This document shows, piece after piece, positions 36,998-46,095 of a stretch of DNA of 64,000 bases. Origin of the DNA: Citrobacter youngae ATCC 29220 (lineage in GTDB: Bacteria > Pseudomonadota > Gammaproteobacteria > Enterobacterales > Enterobacteriaceae); assembly GCF_000155975.1 (NCBI RefSeq), contig NZ_GG730299.1, positions 1,150,734 through 1,214,733 on the forward strand. Reading direction: 5' to 3'. The notes under the pieces were generated by a model. It searched no databases, had not been told where the DNA came from, and saw only the letters and a program-made list of their open reading frames with translations. Numbering within the stretch: the stretch's first letter is position 1; every line of letters starts with the position of its first letter. A program made the position numbers and the translations under genes.

Positions 36998-38713
36998 TTA
37001 CTCCAGTAGTGAGTTCAGACGCTCAATCTCCTGACGCCATTGCGCCTGTAGCAACGGCTTTTGATGTTTCGGCTTGCGGGCGAGATCGTCGGCCAGACGC
37101 TGCTCCAGCTCAACAAGTTGTTCCAGCAATCCATCGCTGTCACCGCTTATTTCTGCTCTCGCTTCGACCACCGTTTCGGGAACGGTTATCTCAGTAGACG
37201 TCTGCCGAATACGATCGTTGATCGCATCCAGATCATGCCATTCGCTCAGTTCGCCATTGTCTATGAACCAAAACCGGTTACAGCTTTGGCTAATAAGCTG
37301 ACGATCGTGGCTAACCAGCAGCACGCCGCCCTGATAGCTTTGCAGCGTTTCTGCCAGCGCCTCTTTACCTTCCATATCCAGATGGTTGGTCGGTTCGTCG
37401 AGCATCAGCAGACTGTAGCGCGCAAGCGTCAGCCCAACAAACAGCAGCCGGGATCGCTCACCGCCGCTTAATGTACTGACTCGCTGTGCGTGACGAACCC
37501 ACGGGAAGCCCGCGCTAATCAGCGCCATCTTGCGAATCTCTGGCTGAGGGGCAAACGCTTCCAGCGCGTCAAATAACGAATCGTTATCTGCGAGCTGGTG
37601 CAGCGTCTGGTCATAGTATCCCAGCGTAACGCGCGGATGTAACACCAGTGAAGGTGATGCCAGCTGCGACTGAAACTGTTGCCAGATAAGCCTTAGCAGC
37701 GATGATTTACCGCAACCATTGCGTCCGACAATCGCCACGCGATCGCCGCTTTTCAAGCGGATACCGGCAATGGAAAACAGCGTATCCGCGCCGGGAGCAG
37801 GGGCCACAGACAGATTAGTCATTTCCAGCAAACGATCCGCACGCAGGGCATCACCCTGCAATGTTAGCGTCCACTGACTTCCTGACGTCACCTCGGTCTG
37901 TAGCTCTTTCAGGCGCAGTACCTGTTTTTCCATCTGCTTGGCCTTGCGGGAGAGATCTTCATTGTCGTAGACCCGCCCCCAGGTTGCCAGCCGTTTGGCG
38001 CTGGCGGTCACGCGGTCAATCTCCTTTTGTTCGGCCTTATGGCGCAGGGCTTCGCTGGCGTCTCTTTCTGCCAGAGCCTGACGCGCCGCGCTACAGGGCA
38101 GATCGAAGGCATGGATCGTTCGATCGCGCAGGATCCATGTGCCATGCGTCACCGCATCCAACAACTGCGAATCGTGAGAAACCACCACAAAACTGCCAGA
38201 CCAGTTCTGTAAGAACTGTTCCAGCCACAGCAACGTGGGTAAATCCAGGTGGTTACCCGGTTCATCCAGCAGCAGCAGGTCAGGATTGCGCATTAACGCA
38301 CGCGCTAATAACAGACGCGTATGTTGACCGCCGCTCAGCGTTTGCGCTGTCAGAGATAAATTCTCCGCCGTGAAGCCCATTTCGGCGAGCAACGCTTCAA
38401 CCCGCCACTGCTGGCCTGCGCGTTCATGCTCGGGAAGTTGAGCGAGAACGGCTTCCTGCAGCGTAAGCGGCAGGATATCGTCAGGCAGATGTTGCTCCAC
38501 GCGGGCAAGGTGGCAGTAGTTGGCCTGGGAAATGGTGCCGCTGGTGGGCGAAATCGTGCCATCAAGCAGTTTTAACAGCGTACTTTTGCCGCAGCCGTTG
38601 TAACCCATTAGCCCAATGCGGTCGCCTTTTTTCAGGGTAAAGGAAAGCTCGTCGAATAGCGTGCCGAATGCCGTTTCAACGTGTAAGGATTGTGCGGTTA
38701 GTAATGTGCTCAT
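36998..38713 (-). CDS. ABC-F family ATPase (ribosome-associated type)
   Basis: 571 residues, two ABC domains and no membrane segment. First domain: Walker A GYNGCGKST at residues 37-45, signature LSGGQ, Walker B LLLLDEPGNHLD. Second domain: GRNGCGKSS, LSGGE, LLMLDEPTNHLD. Between them is an interdomain linker of about 80 residues, rich in charged residues (HKAEQKEIDRVTASAKRL), as in ABC-F proteins that enter the ribosomal E site. It is not EttA, Uup, YbiT or YheS by length and pattern. The first Walker B has Gly where the family has Thr (DEPTNHLD). It sits where E. coli has adhP. The leader upstream suggests antibiotic- or translation-linked control. Role in antibiotic protection or ribosome rescue is inference. 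Confidence 0.85.
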   Translation of the reverse strand: MSTLLTAQSLHVETAFGTLFDELSFTLKKGDRIGLMGYNGCGKSTLLKLLDGTISPTSGTISQANYCHLARVEQHLPDDILPLTLQEAVLAQLPEHERAGQQWRVEALLAEMGFTAENLSLTAQTLSGGQHTRLLLARALMRNPDLLLLDEPGNHLDLPTLLWLEQFLQNWSGSFVVVSHDSQLLDAVTHGTWILRDRTIHAFDLPCSAARQALAERDASEALRHKAEQKEIDRVTASAKRLATWGRVYDNEDLSRKAKQMEKQVLRLKELQTEVTSGSQWTLTLQGDALRADRLLEMTNLSVAPAPGADTLFSIAGIRLKSGDRVAIVGRNGCGKSSLLRLIWQQFQSQLASPSLVLHPRVTLGYYDQTLHQLADNDSLFDALEAFAPQPEIRKMALISAGFPWVRHAQRVSTLSGGERSRLLFVGLTLARYSLLMLDEPTNHLDMEGKEALAETLQSYQGGVLLVSHDRQLISQSCNRFWFIDNGELSEWHDLDAINDRIRQTSTEITVPETVVEARAEISGDSDGLLEQLVELEQRLADDLARKPKHQKPLLQAQWRQEIERLNSLLE

Positions 38714-38734
38714 TGTTGCTTACTCAAGAGTTAC

Positions 38735-38857
38735 AGGCGTGAAAACGCCTCGTCAAACATCGCTGACGATAACCCGGTAAGCCCGAGAGAAGGGGATTTA
38801 GAAGTTAGCTTCGCTCAAGCAAAAGTTATCGCAGCACGATACCGATAACGCTTGAGC
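38735..38857 (-). promoter_or_regulatory. Putative leader switch upstream of the ABC-F gene
   Basis: Reading the minus strand, segment 1 GCTCAAGC-GTTATCG (38857-38843, inside the leader ORF) pairs perfectly with segment 2 CGATAAC...GCTTGAGC (38831-38813, at the leader stop). Segment 3 GTTATCG (38773-38767) is a second perfect partner for CGATAAC, so 1:2 and 2:3 exclude each other. CTTGAG at the ABC-F Shine-Dalgarno (38728-38723) is complementary to CTCAAG of segment 1. A further hairpin AGGCGT/ACGCCT (38750-38735) precedes the start. No T-run follows, so control would be at translation rather than by intrinsic termination. Confidence 0.55.
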
Positions 38858-38909
38858 ACTGGCGATCGCCAAAAGCATGTGAAACGATAAAACGTTCACA
38901 GTACAGCAT
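38826..38909 (-). CDS. Putative 27-residue leader peptide of the ABC-F gene
   Basis: A short ORF with a very strong Shine-Dalgarno (AAAGGAGGAT, 6 bases before the ATG at 38909), ending 112 bases before the ABC-F start. The peptide begins MLYCERFIVSHAFG and ends SVIGIVLR. It resembles no family I know. Its last third is encoded by one arm of the hairpin described as the leader switch and its stop codon overlaps the competing arm, so ribosome position would decide the fold. FIVS is loosely like the arrest motif IFVIS of ErmCL; that similarity is weak. Too short for usual gene callers. Confidence 0.6.
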   Translation of the reverse strand: MLYCERFIVSHAFGDRQCSSVIGIVLR

Positions 38910-38991
38910 AAGTATCCTCCTTTTATTTTTCAGAATGTTAATCGGTGCTGAAAGTGTAATCGCAATTTACGCAGTCGCGCAAGTTTTGAGC

Positions 38992-39015
38992 GCCCGGCAG
39001 CAGAGTCCGCCGGGC
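38992..39015 (-). terminator. Stem-loop after maeA
   Basis: Perfect 7-bp stem GCCCGGC / GCCGGGC (38992-38998, 39009-39015) 7 bases beyond the maeA stop. The minus-strand tail GCTCAAAACTTGC is only weakly T-rich. Confidence 0.6.
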
Positions 39016-39021
39016 AAACCG

Positions 39022-40719
39022 TCAGATAGAGGTACGACGGTAGTCGCGATATTCCGCCTGCCAGAAATTATCGTCAATCGCCTGTTGCAGCGCTTCGGCG
39101 GAGGTTTTCACCGCCACGCCTTGCTGCTGGGCCATTTTACCGACGGCAAAGGCAATGGCGCGGGAAACGGTCTGAATATCTTTCAGTTCCGGTAACACCA
39201 GACCTTCGCCGTTGAGCACCAGCGGTGAATACTGCGCCAGCGTTTCACTGGCCGACATCAGCATTTCATCGGTAATGCGCGATGCGCCGGAAGCAATAAC
39301 ACCCAGCCCGATACCCGGGAAAATATAGGCGTTGTTACACTGGGCAATCGGGAAGACTTTCTCTTTCCACACTACCGGCGCGAACGGGCTACCGGTGGCG
39401 ACCAGCGCATTACCTTCAGTCCAGGCGATAATGTCCTGCGGCGTGGCTTCAACGCGTGAGGTCGGGTTAGACAGCGGCATGACGATCGGACACGGGCAAT
39501 GTTTGTGCATCTCGCGGATGATCTCTTCAGTAAACAGGCCCGTCTGCCCGGAAACGCCGATCAGGATATCCGGCTTAACGTTGCGAACTACGTCGAGCAG
39601 CGACAGCACATCCTCTTGCGTATCCCAGTGCTGCAGATTTTCGCGTTTTTGCACCAGTTTGGTCTGGAATGACAGGAGATTAGGCATTTTGTCGGTCAAC
39701 AGCCCAAAGCGGTCAACCATAAATACGCGCTGGCGCGCCGCTTCTTCACTCAGTCCTTCGCGCTGGATTTGCGCAATGATCTGCTCAGCGATCCCGCACC
39801 CGGCAGAGCCTGCGCCAAGGAAGACGATATTTTGTTCGCTCAACTGGCTACCCGCCGCGCGGCTGGCGGCAATGAGCGTACCGACGGTGACCGCCGCGGT
39901 TCCCTGAATATCGTCGTTAAACGAACAAATTTCATCGCGATAGCGGGTCAACAGCGGCATGGCGTTTTTCTGTGCGAAGTCTTCGAACTGCAGCAGCACG
40001 TCCGGCCAACGATGTTTCACCGCCTGGATGAATTCATCGACAAATTCGTAGTATTCCTCATCAGTGATACGCGGATTACGCCAGCCCATGTACAGCGGAT
40101 CGTTGAGCAACTGCTGGTTGTTGGTACCGACATCCAGGACGACCGGCAGGGTGTAAGCCGGGCTGATCCCGCCGCAGGCGGTGTACAGCGACAGCTTCCC
40201 GATCGGAATGCCCATCCCGCCGATGCCCTGGTCGCCAAGGCCGAGAATACGTTCGCCGTCGGTGACGACGATAACTTTGATATTGTGGTTAGGAACGTTT
40301 TGCAGGATATCGTCCATGTTGTGGCGGTTCTGGTAGGAGATGAACACGCCGCGCGCGCGACGGTAGATCTCAGAGAAACGTTCACAGGCCGCACCCACCG
40401 TTGGGGTGTAGATGACAGGCATCATCTCATCAAGATGATTATGCACCAGGCGGTAGAACAGGGTCTCGTTGGTATCCTGGATGTTGCGCAGATAAATATG
40501 CTTGTCGATTTCGGTTTTGAATCCCTGATATTGGATCCAGGCGCGTTCTGCCTGTTCTTCAATCGTCTCGACCACTTCCGGCAGTAACCCCAGCAGGTTG
40601 AAGTTACGGCGTTCTTCCGCACTGAAAGCGCTCCCTTTGTTCAGTAAAGGGAACTCCAGCAGAACCGGGCCAGCGTAGGGGATGTAAAGGGAACGCAGTT
40701 TTTTAGTTTCGTTTTCCAT
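39022..40719 (-). CDS. maeA: NAD-dependent malic enzyme MaeA (SfcA)
   Basis: 565 residues from the ATG at 40719, the E. coli length; a start at 40755 would add 12 unconserved residues. Converts malate to pyruvate and CO2 with NAD. Malic-enzyme motifs: [40 protein letters not shown], the metal/catalytic [29 protein letters not shown], and the NAD site [16 protein letters not shown]. Cytoplasmic. Monocistronic, upstream of the ABC-F gene on the same strand but separated by 110 bases and a stem-loop from its leader. Confidence 0.97.
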   Translation of the reverse strand: MENETKKLRSLYIPYAGPVLLEFPLLNKGSAFSAEERRNFNLLGLLPEVVETIEEQAERAWIQYQGFKTEIDKHIYLRNIQDTNETLFYRLVHNHLDEMMPVIYTPTVGAACERFSEIYRRARGVFISYQNRHNMDDILQNVPNHNIKVIVVTDGERILGLGDQGIGGMGIPIGKLSLYTACGGISPAYTLPVVLDVGTNNQQLLNDPLYMGWRNPRITDEEYYEFVDEFIQAVKHRWPDVLLQFEDFAQKNAMPLLTRYRDEICSFNDDIQGTAAVTVGTLIAASRAAGSQLSEQNIVFLGAGSAGCGIAEQIIAQIQREGLSEEAARQRVFMVDRFGLLTDKMPNLLSFQTKLVQKRENLQHWDTQEDVLSLLDVVRNVKPDILIGVSGQTGLFTEEIIREMHKHCPCPIVMPLSNPTSRVEATPQDIIAWTEGNALVATGSPFAPVVWKEKVFPIAQCNNAYIFPGIGLGVIASGASRITDEMLMSASETLAQYSPLVLNGEGLVLPELKDIQTVSRAIAFAVGKMAQQQGVAVKTSAEALQQAIDDNFWQAEYRDYRRTSI

Positions 40720-40841
40720 GTCACTCACTCTTTTTTGAATAACCGTCCCTGGCACGCTTTATGATCGTATGTGGCCTGTCCGCCAGGGAAACGGGCGAAG
40801 TATAAAGCATTGTGAATGGGTTAAGGGGTTTTATAAGCAAA

Positions 40842-40867
40842 AACACCACTGCGGTTGCAATGGTGTT
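40842..40867 (-). terminator. Terminator after sra
   Basis: On the minus strand AACACCATTGC-AACC-GCAGTGGTGTT (one G-U pair) is followed by TTTTGC. It lies about 30 bases after the sra stop. Confidence 0.82.
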
Positions 40868-40899
40868 TATCTCGTTATTCAGTCAGACGTGAGAAAGGT

Positions 40900-41040
40900 C
40901 TACTTGCCGTCGGCGCGGCGCTTTCTTCCGGTAGGATTGTTGACCACGTTGGTTTTGTCACCTTCGGTCACGACTTTACGTTGATTAGAGATTTTGTGGT
41001 CCAGTCCAAGAATATGACGGGCCTGACGGTTCGATTTCAT
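40900..41040 (-). CDS. sra: Stationary-phase ribosome-associated protein Sra (RpsV)
   Basis: 46 residues, very basic, too short for many gene callers. Reads [20 protein letters not shown] and continues [20 protein letters not shown], then RRADGK; E. coli Sra is 45 residues with the same pattern and a different tail. Binds the 30S subunit in stationary phase. AGGAGT precedes the start. Lies between maeA and osmC, as in E. coli, but the bdm gene that separates sra from osmC in E. coli is absent. Confidence 0.93.
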   Translation of the reverse strand: MKSNRQARHILGLDHKISNQRKVVTEGDKTNVVNNPTGRKRRADGK

Positions 41041-41228
41041 TCTAACTCCTTAATCCTGTTACTGGTTTCAAGGGCGAGCCCGTATAACAACGGACGAAAT
41101 ACAACCTGATAGAAAGCCGATGTTGAAAATAACGGCTTTCAGGATGGTCGGTCATTTTATCTGAAAGGTCAATGCTTAAGCGGCAAATGCAGAACTATCC
41201 CTTATGTGTCATGCATTTTCTCAGGCGT

Positions 41229-41237
41229 CCTATACTT
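41229..41237 (+). promoter_or_regulatory. Sigma-S-type -10 element of osmC
   Basis: CCTATACTT matches the extended RpoS -10 (CTATACTT) and lies 31 bases before the osmC ATG, as in E. coli osmC promoters, which respond to osmotic stress and stationary phase. Confidence 0.72.
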
Positions 41238-41268
41238 GTAACTTCGACGACAACACAGGAGAGCGGTA

Positions 41269-41700
41269 ATGACTATCCATAAGAAAGGTCAGGCACACTG
41301 GGAAGGCGACATTAAGCGCGGTAAAGGTACCGTATCAACCGAAAGTGGCGTGCTGAATCAGCAACCGTATGGGTTTAATACCCGGTTTGAAGGTGTAAAA
41401 GGCACCAATCCTGAGGAGTTGATTGGCGCGGCCCATGCCGCCTGCTTCTCAATGGCGCTTTCGCTCATGCTGGGCGAAGCGGGATTTACGCCTGACGCCA
41501 TTGACACCACTGCCGATGTTTCTCTGGATAAAGTGGAGGCGGGTTTTGCGATAACCAAAGTGGCGTTGCACAGCGAGGTGAGCGTACCGGGGATCGACGC
41601 CGCCGCGTTTGACGGCATCATCCAGAAAGCGAAAGCCGGCTGTCCGGTGTCGCAGGTGCTGAATGCGGAAATTACGCTGGATTATCAGCTGAAGTCTTAA
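41269..41700 (+). CDS. osmC: Organic hydroperoxide reductase OsmC
   Basis: 143 residues, the E. coli length. The two redox cysteines, Cys59 (AHAACFSMAL) and Cys125 (KAGCPVSQVL), and Arg39 of the active site (FNTRFEG) are present. Cytoplasmic homodimer that reduces organic peroxides. Strong AGGAG upstream. Followed by a REP element and by genes absent from E. coli. Confidence 0.97.
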   Translation: MTIHKKGQAHWEGDIKRGKGTVSTESGVLNQQPYGFNTRFEGVKGTNPEELIGAAHAACFSMALSLMLGEAGFTPDAIDTTADVSLDKVEAGFAITKVALHSEVSVPGIDAAAFDGIIQKAKAGCPVSQVLNAEITLDYQLKS

Positions 41701-41708
41701 TCGTGGCG

Positions 41709-41737
41709 TGCCGGATGTGAGTCGGTCTTATCCGGCA
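41709..41737 (+). repeat. REP unit between osmC and the hydroxybutyrate operon
   Basis: TGCCGGATGTGAG...CTTATCCGGCA in the convergent gap between osmC and bdhA. It is the last REP in the window; none is seen in the remaining 22 kb. Confidence 0.85.
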
Positions 41738-41746
41738 CCAATGAGG

Positions 41747-42517
41747 TTATTGCGCCACCCAGCCGCCGTCCATATTCCACGCAACGCCACGCACCTGCGC
41801 CGCGCCGTCTGAACATAAAAACAACGCCAGTTCCCCTAACTGCTCCGGCGTGACGAATTCGCGCGACGGCTGTTTTTCCGCCAGCAGGGCGTCACGCGCA
41901 GCGTCCGGCTCTGCGCCTTCGGCAATACGCTTATCAATCTGCTGCTGGACCAGCGGCGTGAGCACCCAACCGGGACACAGCGCATTACAGGTAATGCCTG
42001 TCTGCGCGGTTTCCAGCGCAATGGTTTTGGTTAATCCCACCACGCCGTGCTTGGCCGCCACGTAGGCGGATTTCTCTTTTGAGGCCACCAGGCCGTGAAC
42101 AGAAGCGATATTAATGATGCGCCCCCAGTTACGCGCACGCATGCCGGGAAGCACCAACCGCGTCGTATGAAAAACGGAGGAGAGGTTGATGGCAATAATC
42201 GCGTTCCATTTATCAACCGGGAAGGTCTCTATTGGTGATACATGCTGGATCCCGGCGTTATTGACCAGAATATCCACGCCGCCGAATTCGCTTGCGGCAT
42301 AGCGCATCATGTCTGCAATTTGCGCGTCATCGCTCAGGTCCGCACCGTGATAGCCTGGCGTTTTGCCGTACTGCGCAACGGCGTCTTTGGCGGCTTCAAC
42401 ATCACCAAACCCGTTGAGGATCAACGTAGCGCCCGCATGTGCCAGCACCTGAGCGATGCCTAAGCCAATACCGCTGGTCGAGCCGGTAACCAGGGCGGTT
42501 TTTCCCGTTAAGTTCAT
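41747..42517 (-). CDS. bdhA: D-3-hydroxybutyrate dehydrogenase (SDR family)
   Basis: 256 residues. Short-chain dehydrogenase with the NAD loop TGSTSGIGLGIAQ at residues 11-23, NNAGIQHVSPIE, the catalytic Ser in INIASVHGLVASKEK and the YVAAKHGVVG Tyr-Lys pair. The pattern VHGLVASKEKSAYVAAKHG is that of bacterial 3-hydroxybutyrate dehydrogenases. Oxidises D-3-hydroxybutyrate to acetoacetate with NAD. Last gene of a six-gene ketone-body operon, 11 bases after the permease gene. Confidence 0.9.
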   Translation of the reverse strand: MNLTGKTALVTGSTSGIGLGIAQVLAHAGATLILNGFGDVEAAKDAVAQYGKTPGYHGADLSDDAQIADMMRYAASEFGGVDILVNNAGIQHVSPIETFPVDKWNAIIAINLSSVFHTTRLVLPGMRARNWGRIINIASVHGLVASKEKSAYVAAKHGVVGLTKTIALETAQTGITCNALCPGWVLTPLVQQQIDKRIAEGAEPDAARDALLAEKQPSREFVTPEQLGELALFLCSDGAAQVRGVAWNMDGGWVAQ

Positions 42518-42528
42518 GATGATTCTCC

Positions 42529-43923
42529 TTAAACAATTCCGGTAGTGTAGAAGACGCCAATAACAAACAGCACGGCCAGGCTTTTGATCACCGTGATGGC
42601 GAAAATCCCGCCATAGGCCTGACGATGGCTGAGGCCGGTGATAGCCAGCAGGGTAATCACCGCGCCGTTATGCGGCAGAGTATCCATCCCGCCGCTGGCC
42701 ATTGACGCCACGCGGTGGAAGACTTCGAGCGGAATATTGGCGGCATGGGCAGCGGCAATAAACGTGTCGGACATGGCGGCAAGGGCAATACTCATCCCGC
42801 CGGACGCCGAGCCGGTGATCCCGGCAAGGGTGGTGATACTGATAGCTTCGTTAAGGAGCGGGTCGGGGATCGCCGCCAGCGCTTTTGACAACACGAGGAA
42901 ACCCGGCAGGGCCGCGATCACCGCGCCAAAACCGTACTCCGACGCGGTATTCATGGCCGCGAGGATCGCGCCGCCAACCGCCGTTCTGCTGCCTTCCGCC
43001 AGGCGACCTTTAATGTTGCGATAGCCGAACAGCACCACCAGTAAGATCCCTGAAATCAGCGCTGCTTCCACCGCCCAGATAGCGGTGATTTTACCGACTT
43101 CGGTGGTAATCGGTTTGGCAAGGCCGGGAAGTTCCAGTTGATGCGTTGCGCCGTACCACTGTGGGATCCAGCGGGTAAACAGCAGGTTAAATACCCCGAC
43201 CAGAATCAGCGGAGAGATGGCGATTATCGGATTCGGCAGGTTAATGTTATCCGGCGTTTCCGGCTCGTTTAACAATTCAGTGCCATAGCCTTCATTCTTT
43301 GCCTGCGCTTTACGACGCTGACGTTCGAGATAAATCAGACCGACGAAAATAATAAACAGCGAGCCAATCAGTCCCAGCCACGGCGCGGCCCAGGCGTTGG
43401 TACCGAAGAAGCTGGTCGGAATAATGTTCTGGATCTGCGGCGTGCCAGGCAGGGCATCCATCGTGAAGGAGAAGGCGCCCAGCGCAACGGTGGCCGGGAT
43501 CAGGCGTTTGGGAATGTTACTCTGGCGGAACAGCTCCGCCGCAAACGGATACACGGCAAACGCCACCACGAACAGCGATACCCCGCCGTAGGTTAACAGC
43601 GCACACACCAGCACGATCACCGGGATGGCGTGACGCCGCCCGAGAATGTTGATGGCGGCAGCAACAATAGAGCGGGAAAAACCCGATAACTCGATTAGCT
43701 TGCCAAACACCGCTCCCAGCAAAAACACCGGGAAGTAAAGCTTCACAAAACCGACCATTTTTTCCATAAACAGGCCGGTGAAGGCAGGGCCGACGGCGCT
43801 GGGTTCGGTAAGCAATACAGCACCTAACGCCGCGATGGGGGCAAACAGGATGACGCTGTATCCGCGATAGGCTGCCAGCATCAGCAGGCCCAGCGCTGCC
43901 AGGGCGATTAATACACTCATCAT
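42529..43923 (-). CDS. GntP-family permease, probable 3-hydroxybutyrate transporter
   Basis: 464 residues with about 12 membrane spans. GntP/CitMHS-type organic acid permease: TYGGVSLFVVAFAVYPFAAE, then FRQSNIPKRLIPATVALGAF and FTMDALPGTPQIQNIIPTSF are typical of this family. The C-terminal half carries MASGGMDTLPHNGAVITLLA. In many bacteria this subfamily is linked to 3-hydroxybutyrate or related hydroxy acids and sits next to bdhA, as here. Substrate is inferred from the operon. Confidence 0.85.
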   Translation of the reverse strand: MMSVLIALAALGLLMLAAYRGYSVILFAPIAALGAVLLTEPSAVGPAFTGLFMEKMVGFVKLYFPVFLLGAVFGKLIELSGFSRSIVAAAINILGRRHAIPVIVLVCALLTYGGVSLFVVAFAVYPFAAELFRQSNIPKRLIPATVALGAFSFTMDALPGTPQIQNIIPTSFFGTNAWAAPWLGLIGSLFIIFVGLIYLERQRRKAQAKNEGYGTELLNEPETPDNINLPNPIIAISPLILVGVFNLLFTRWIPQWYGATHQLELPGLAKPITTEVGKITAIWAVEAALISGILLVVLFGYRNIKGRLAEGSRTAVGGAILAAMNTASEYGFGAVIAALPGFLVLSKALAAIPDPLLNEAISITTLAGITGSASGGMSIALAAMSDTFIAAAHAANIPLEVFHRVASMASGGMDTLPHNGAVITLLAITGLSHRQAYGGIFAITVIKSLAVLFVIGVFYTTGIV

Positions 43924-43966
43924 GACTCCTCAATATCATTGTTATAGTGGGGTACAGAAAGAGAAG

Positions 43967-44890
43967 TTACGGTTTCAGGGCAAAGCGCAGCTGATGCTCT
44001 CTGCGTTGCTGGATGTATTCCTTGCGCGAATCATCCCAGCGATAAAATCCCTGACCGCTGCGCAAACCAGTATCACCGTTAGCAACCTTGTCAGCGACCA
44101 GCGACATCATCTCGCTACCCGTTGCCAGCTCCGGTAGCAGATGCCGACAAATGTCCTGCACCGTCGCAAGCCCGGTCATATCAGCGGCTTCCAGCGGACC
44201 AACCATGGCATAGCGTCGTCCGAGCGAGGCGCGCATCACCTGATCCACCACCTCCGCGCTGGCGATACCGCTTTTAACGATATGCAGCGCTTCACGCAGC
44301 AGGGCGAATTGCAGCCGGTTGCCGACAAACCCCGGCGCGGCGCGATCGAGTACGACCGCTTCCAGCTGCATGGAGAGCAGGAGTTGTTGTAATTCATGGA
44401 GATATTCCGCCTTCGTTGCCGTGCCCGGCACAATTTCAACCAGCGGAATAAAGTGCGGCGGATTCCAGAAATGGGCAATCAGCAGGCGCTCCGGATGGGC
44501 GAGCTTTTCTGCCAGCGCATCCGGCGGCAGGCCGCTGGTGTTACTGGCGATCACCGCCTCCGGCGCGATCAGTTCTTCCAGTTGCGCATACAGCGCATGT
44601 TTAAGTTCGAGGCGTTCCGGGATGGCTTCAATCAGTAATCCGCACCCGGCAATCTCCTGTAGCGAAGTCGTACCGTGCAGGCGGTTCACAACCGATGCTT
44701 TTTCGCCTGCGGCAAATTGTTCTGTGGCAATAAGCTCATCCAGAATTCCGCTGGCCACAATGCTAATTTCCGCAATTCGGCCGCTATTGGTGTCGTACAA
44801 CCAGACATCGTGACCAAAGCGGGCGAAGTGGGTGGCAATACCGATGCCCATTAAACCCGCGCCCAGCACGCAAATTGGCTTATTTTTCAT
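43967..44890 (-). CDS. 3-hydroxyacyl-CoA dehydrogenase-family protein
   Basis: 307 residues, single-function 3-hydroxybutyryl-CoA/carnitine dehydrogenase type. Rossmann loop [19 protein letters not shown] at the N-terminus, then [13 protein letters not shown], the His of [17 protein letters not shown], and the C-domain [19 protein letters not shown]. It would interconvert 3-hydroxybutyryl-CoA and acetoacetyl-CoA with NAD, giving a second entry to thiolysis beside the BdhA/CoA-transferase route. The HFWNPP form is also found in carnitine dehydrogenases, so substrate is open. Overlaps the thiolase gene by 11 bases. Confidence 0.82.
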   Translation of the reverse strand: MKNKPICVLGAGLMGIGIATHFARFGHDVWLYDTNSGRIAEISIVASGILDELIATEQFAAGEKASVVNRLHGTTSLQEIAGCGLLIEAIPERLELKHALYAQLEELIAPEAVIASNTSGLPPDALAEKLAHPERLLIAHFWNPPHFIPLVEIVPGTATKAEYLHELQQLLLSMQLEAVVLDRAAPGFVGNRLQFALLREALHIVKSGIASAEVVDQVMRASLGRRYAMVGPLEAADMTGLATVQDICRHLLPELATGSEMMSLVADKVANGDTGLRSGQGFYRWDDSRKEYIQQRREHQLRFALKP

Positions 44891-46085
44891 GAGATACCCC
44901 CTGCGGACGCTCTACGGCCAGCGCCACCCCCTGACCGCCGCCAACGCACAGCGTGGCCAACCCTTTCGCGGCGTTTCTGCGAGCCATTTCATGCAGCAGG
45001 GTCACCAGAATCCGGCAACCTGATGCGCCAATGGGGTGCCCCAGCGCAATCGCGCCGCCGTTTACGTTCACCCGCTCGCGGTCCCAGTTCAGGGATTCGC
45101 CAACCGCCAGCGCTTGTGCGGCAAACGCTTCGTTAGCTTCAATGAGATCGACCTCATTCAACGTCCAGCCAGCGCGTTTCAGGCACTGAAGCGACGCGTC
45201 TACCGGTCCAATGCCCATAATGGCCGGTTCGACGCCGGAGACCGCGTAGCTTGCTACCCGGCCCAGAACCGGTAAATTGAGTTCTGCGGCTTTGGCGGCG
45301 CTCATCAGCATCACCGCGGCAGCGCCATCGTTGATTGACGAGGCATTTCCGGCGGTCACCGTGCCGTTACCAGGGCGAAACGCTGGCTTGAGCTGCGCCA
45401 GCTTATCGGCCTGAGTATCCGGGCGAGGCTGCTCGTCACGGTCGACTATACGCGGCGGTTTTTTCCCCTGCGGGACGCTGACCGGAGTGATTTCCGCGCT
45501 AAAACGACCGGCTTCAATGGCGGCAGCCGCCTTTTGCTGGGAGCGCAGGGCGAATGCGTCCTGCTGCTCGCGGCTGATGACAAACTTATCCGCCAGATTT
45601 TCCGCGGTAATACCCATGTGATAATCATTGAAGGCATCCCACAGACCGTCGTGCACCACGCTGTCTTTCATGCTGGCATGCCCCAGCCGCAGGCCCGCCC
45701 GGGCGCCGTCGAGAAAATAGGGCGCATTGCTCATGCTCTCCTGTCCACCGGCAATCACTATTTGCGCATCGCCGCAGCGAATTGCCTGTACCGCCTGATG
45801 CACCGCTTTGAGGCCCGAGCCGCACACCAGATTAATGGTTAACGCGGGCGTGGTTACCGGCAGTCCTGCGCGTAGCGCCGTTTGCCTGGCCGGATTCTGG
45901 CCGCAGCCAGCCGTCAGGACCTGCCCGAAAATCACTTCATCAACATGCTCTGGCGCGACGGCGGTTTTTTCCAGCAGCGCGTGAATCACCACCGAACCCA
46001 GCTCGACGGCGGAAAGCGGCGCCAGCGCGCCATGAAAACTGCCAATCGGGGTGCGCGTGGCCGCGACAATAACAACATCCTGCAT
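44880..46085 (-). CDS. atoB: Acetyl-CoA acetyltransferase (thiolase II, AtoB-like)
   Basis: 401 residues from the ATG at 46085 ([20 protein letters not shown]); the longer frame opens inside the preceding gene. The catalytic Cys is in [14 protein letters not shown] (near residue 88); the GHPIGASG motif supplies His, and the C-terminal [13 protein letters not shown] the second Cys. Cleaves acetoacetyl-CoA to two acetyl-CoA. Degradative role fits its place after the CoA-transferase genes. Confidence 0.93.
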   Translation of the reverse strand: MQDVVIVAATRTPIGSFHGALAPLSAVELGSVVIHALLEKTAVAPEHVDEVIFGQVLTAGCGQNPARQTALRAGLPVTTPALTINLVCGSGLKAVHQAVQAIRCGDAQIVIAGGQESMSNAPYFLDGARAGLRLGHASMKDSVVHDGLWDAFNDYHMGITAENLADKFVISREQQDAFALRSQQKAAAAIEAGRFSAEITPVSVPQGKKPPRIVDRDEQPRPDTQADKLAQLKPAFRPGNGTVTAGNASSINDGAAAVMLMSAAKAAELNLPVLGRVASYAVSGVEPAIMGIGPVDASLQCLKRAGWTLNEVDLIEANEAFAAQALAVGESLNWDRERVNVNGGAIALGHPIGASGCRILVTLLHEMARRNAAKGLATLCVGGGQGVALAVERPQGVSHEK

Positions 46086-46095
46086 GGTCAGATCC

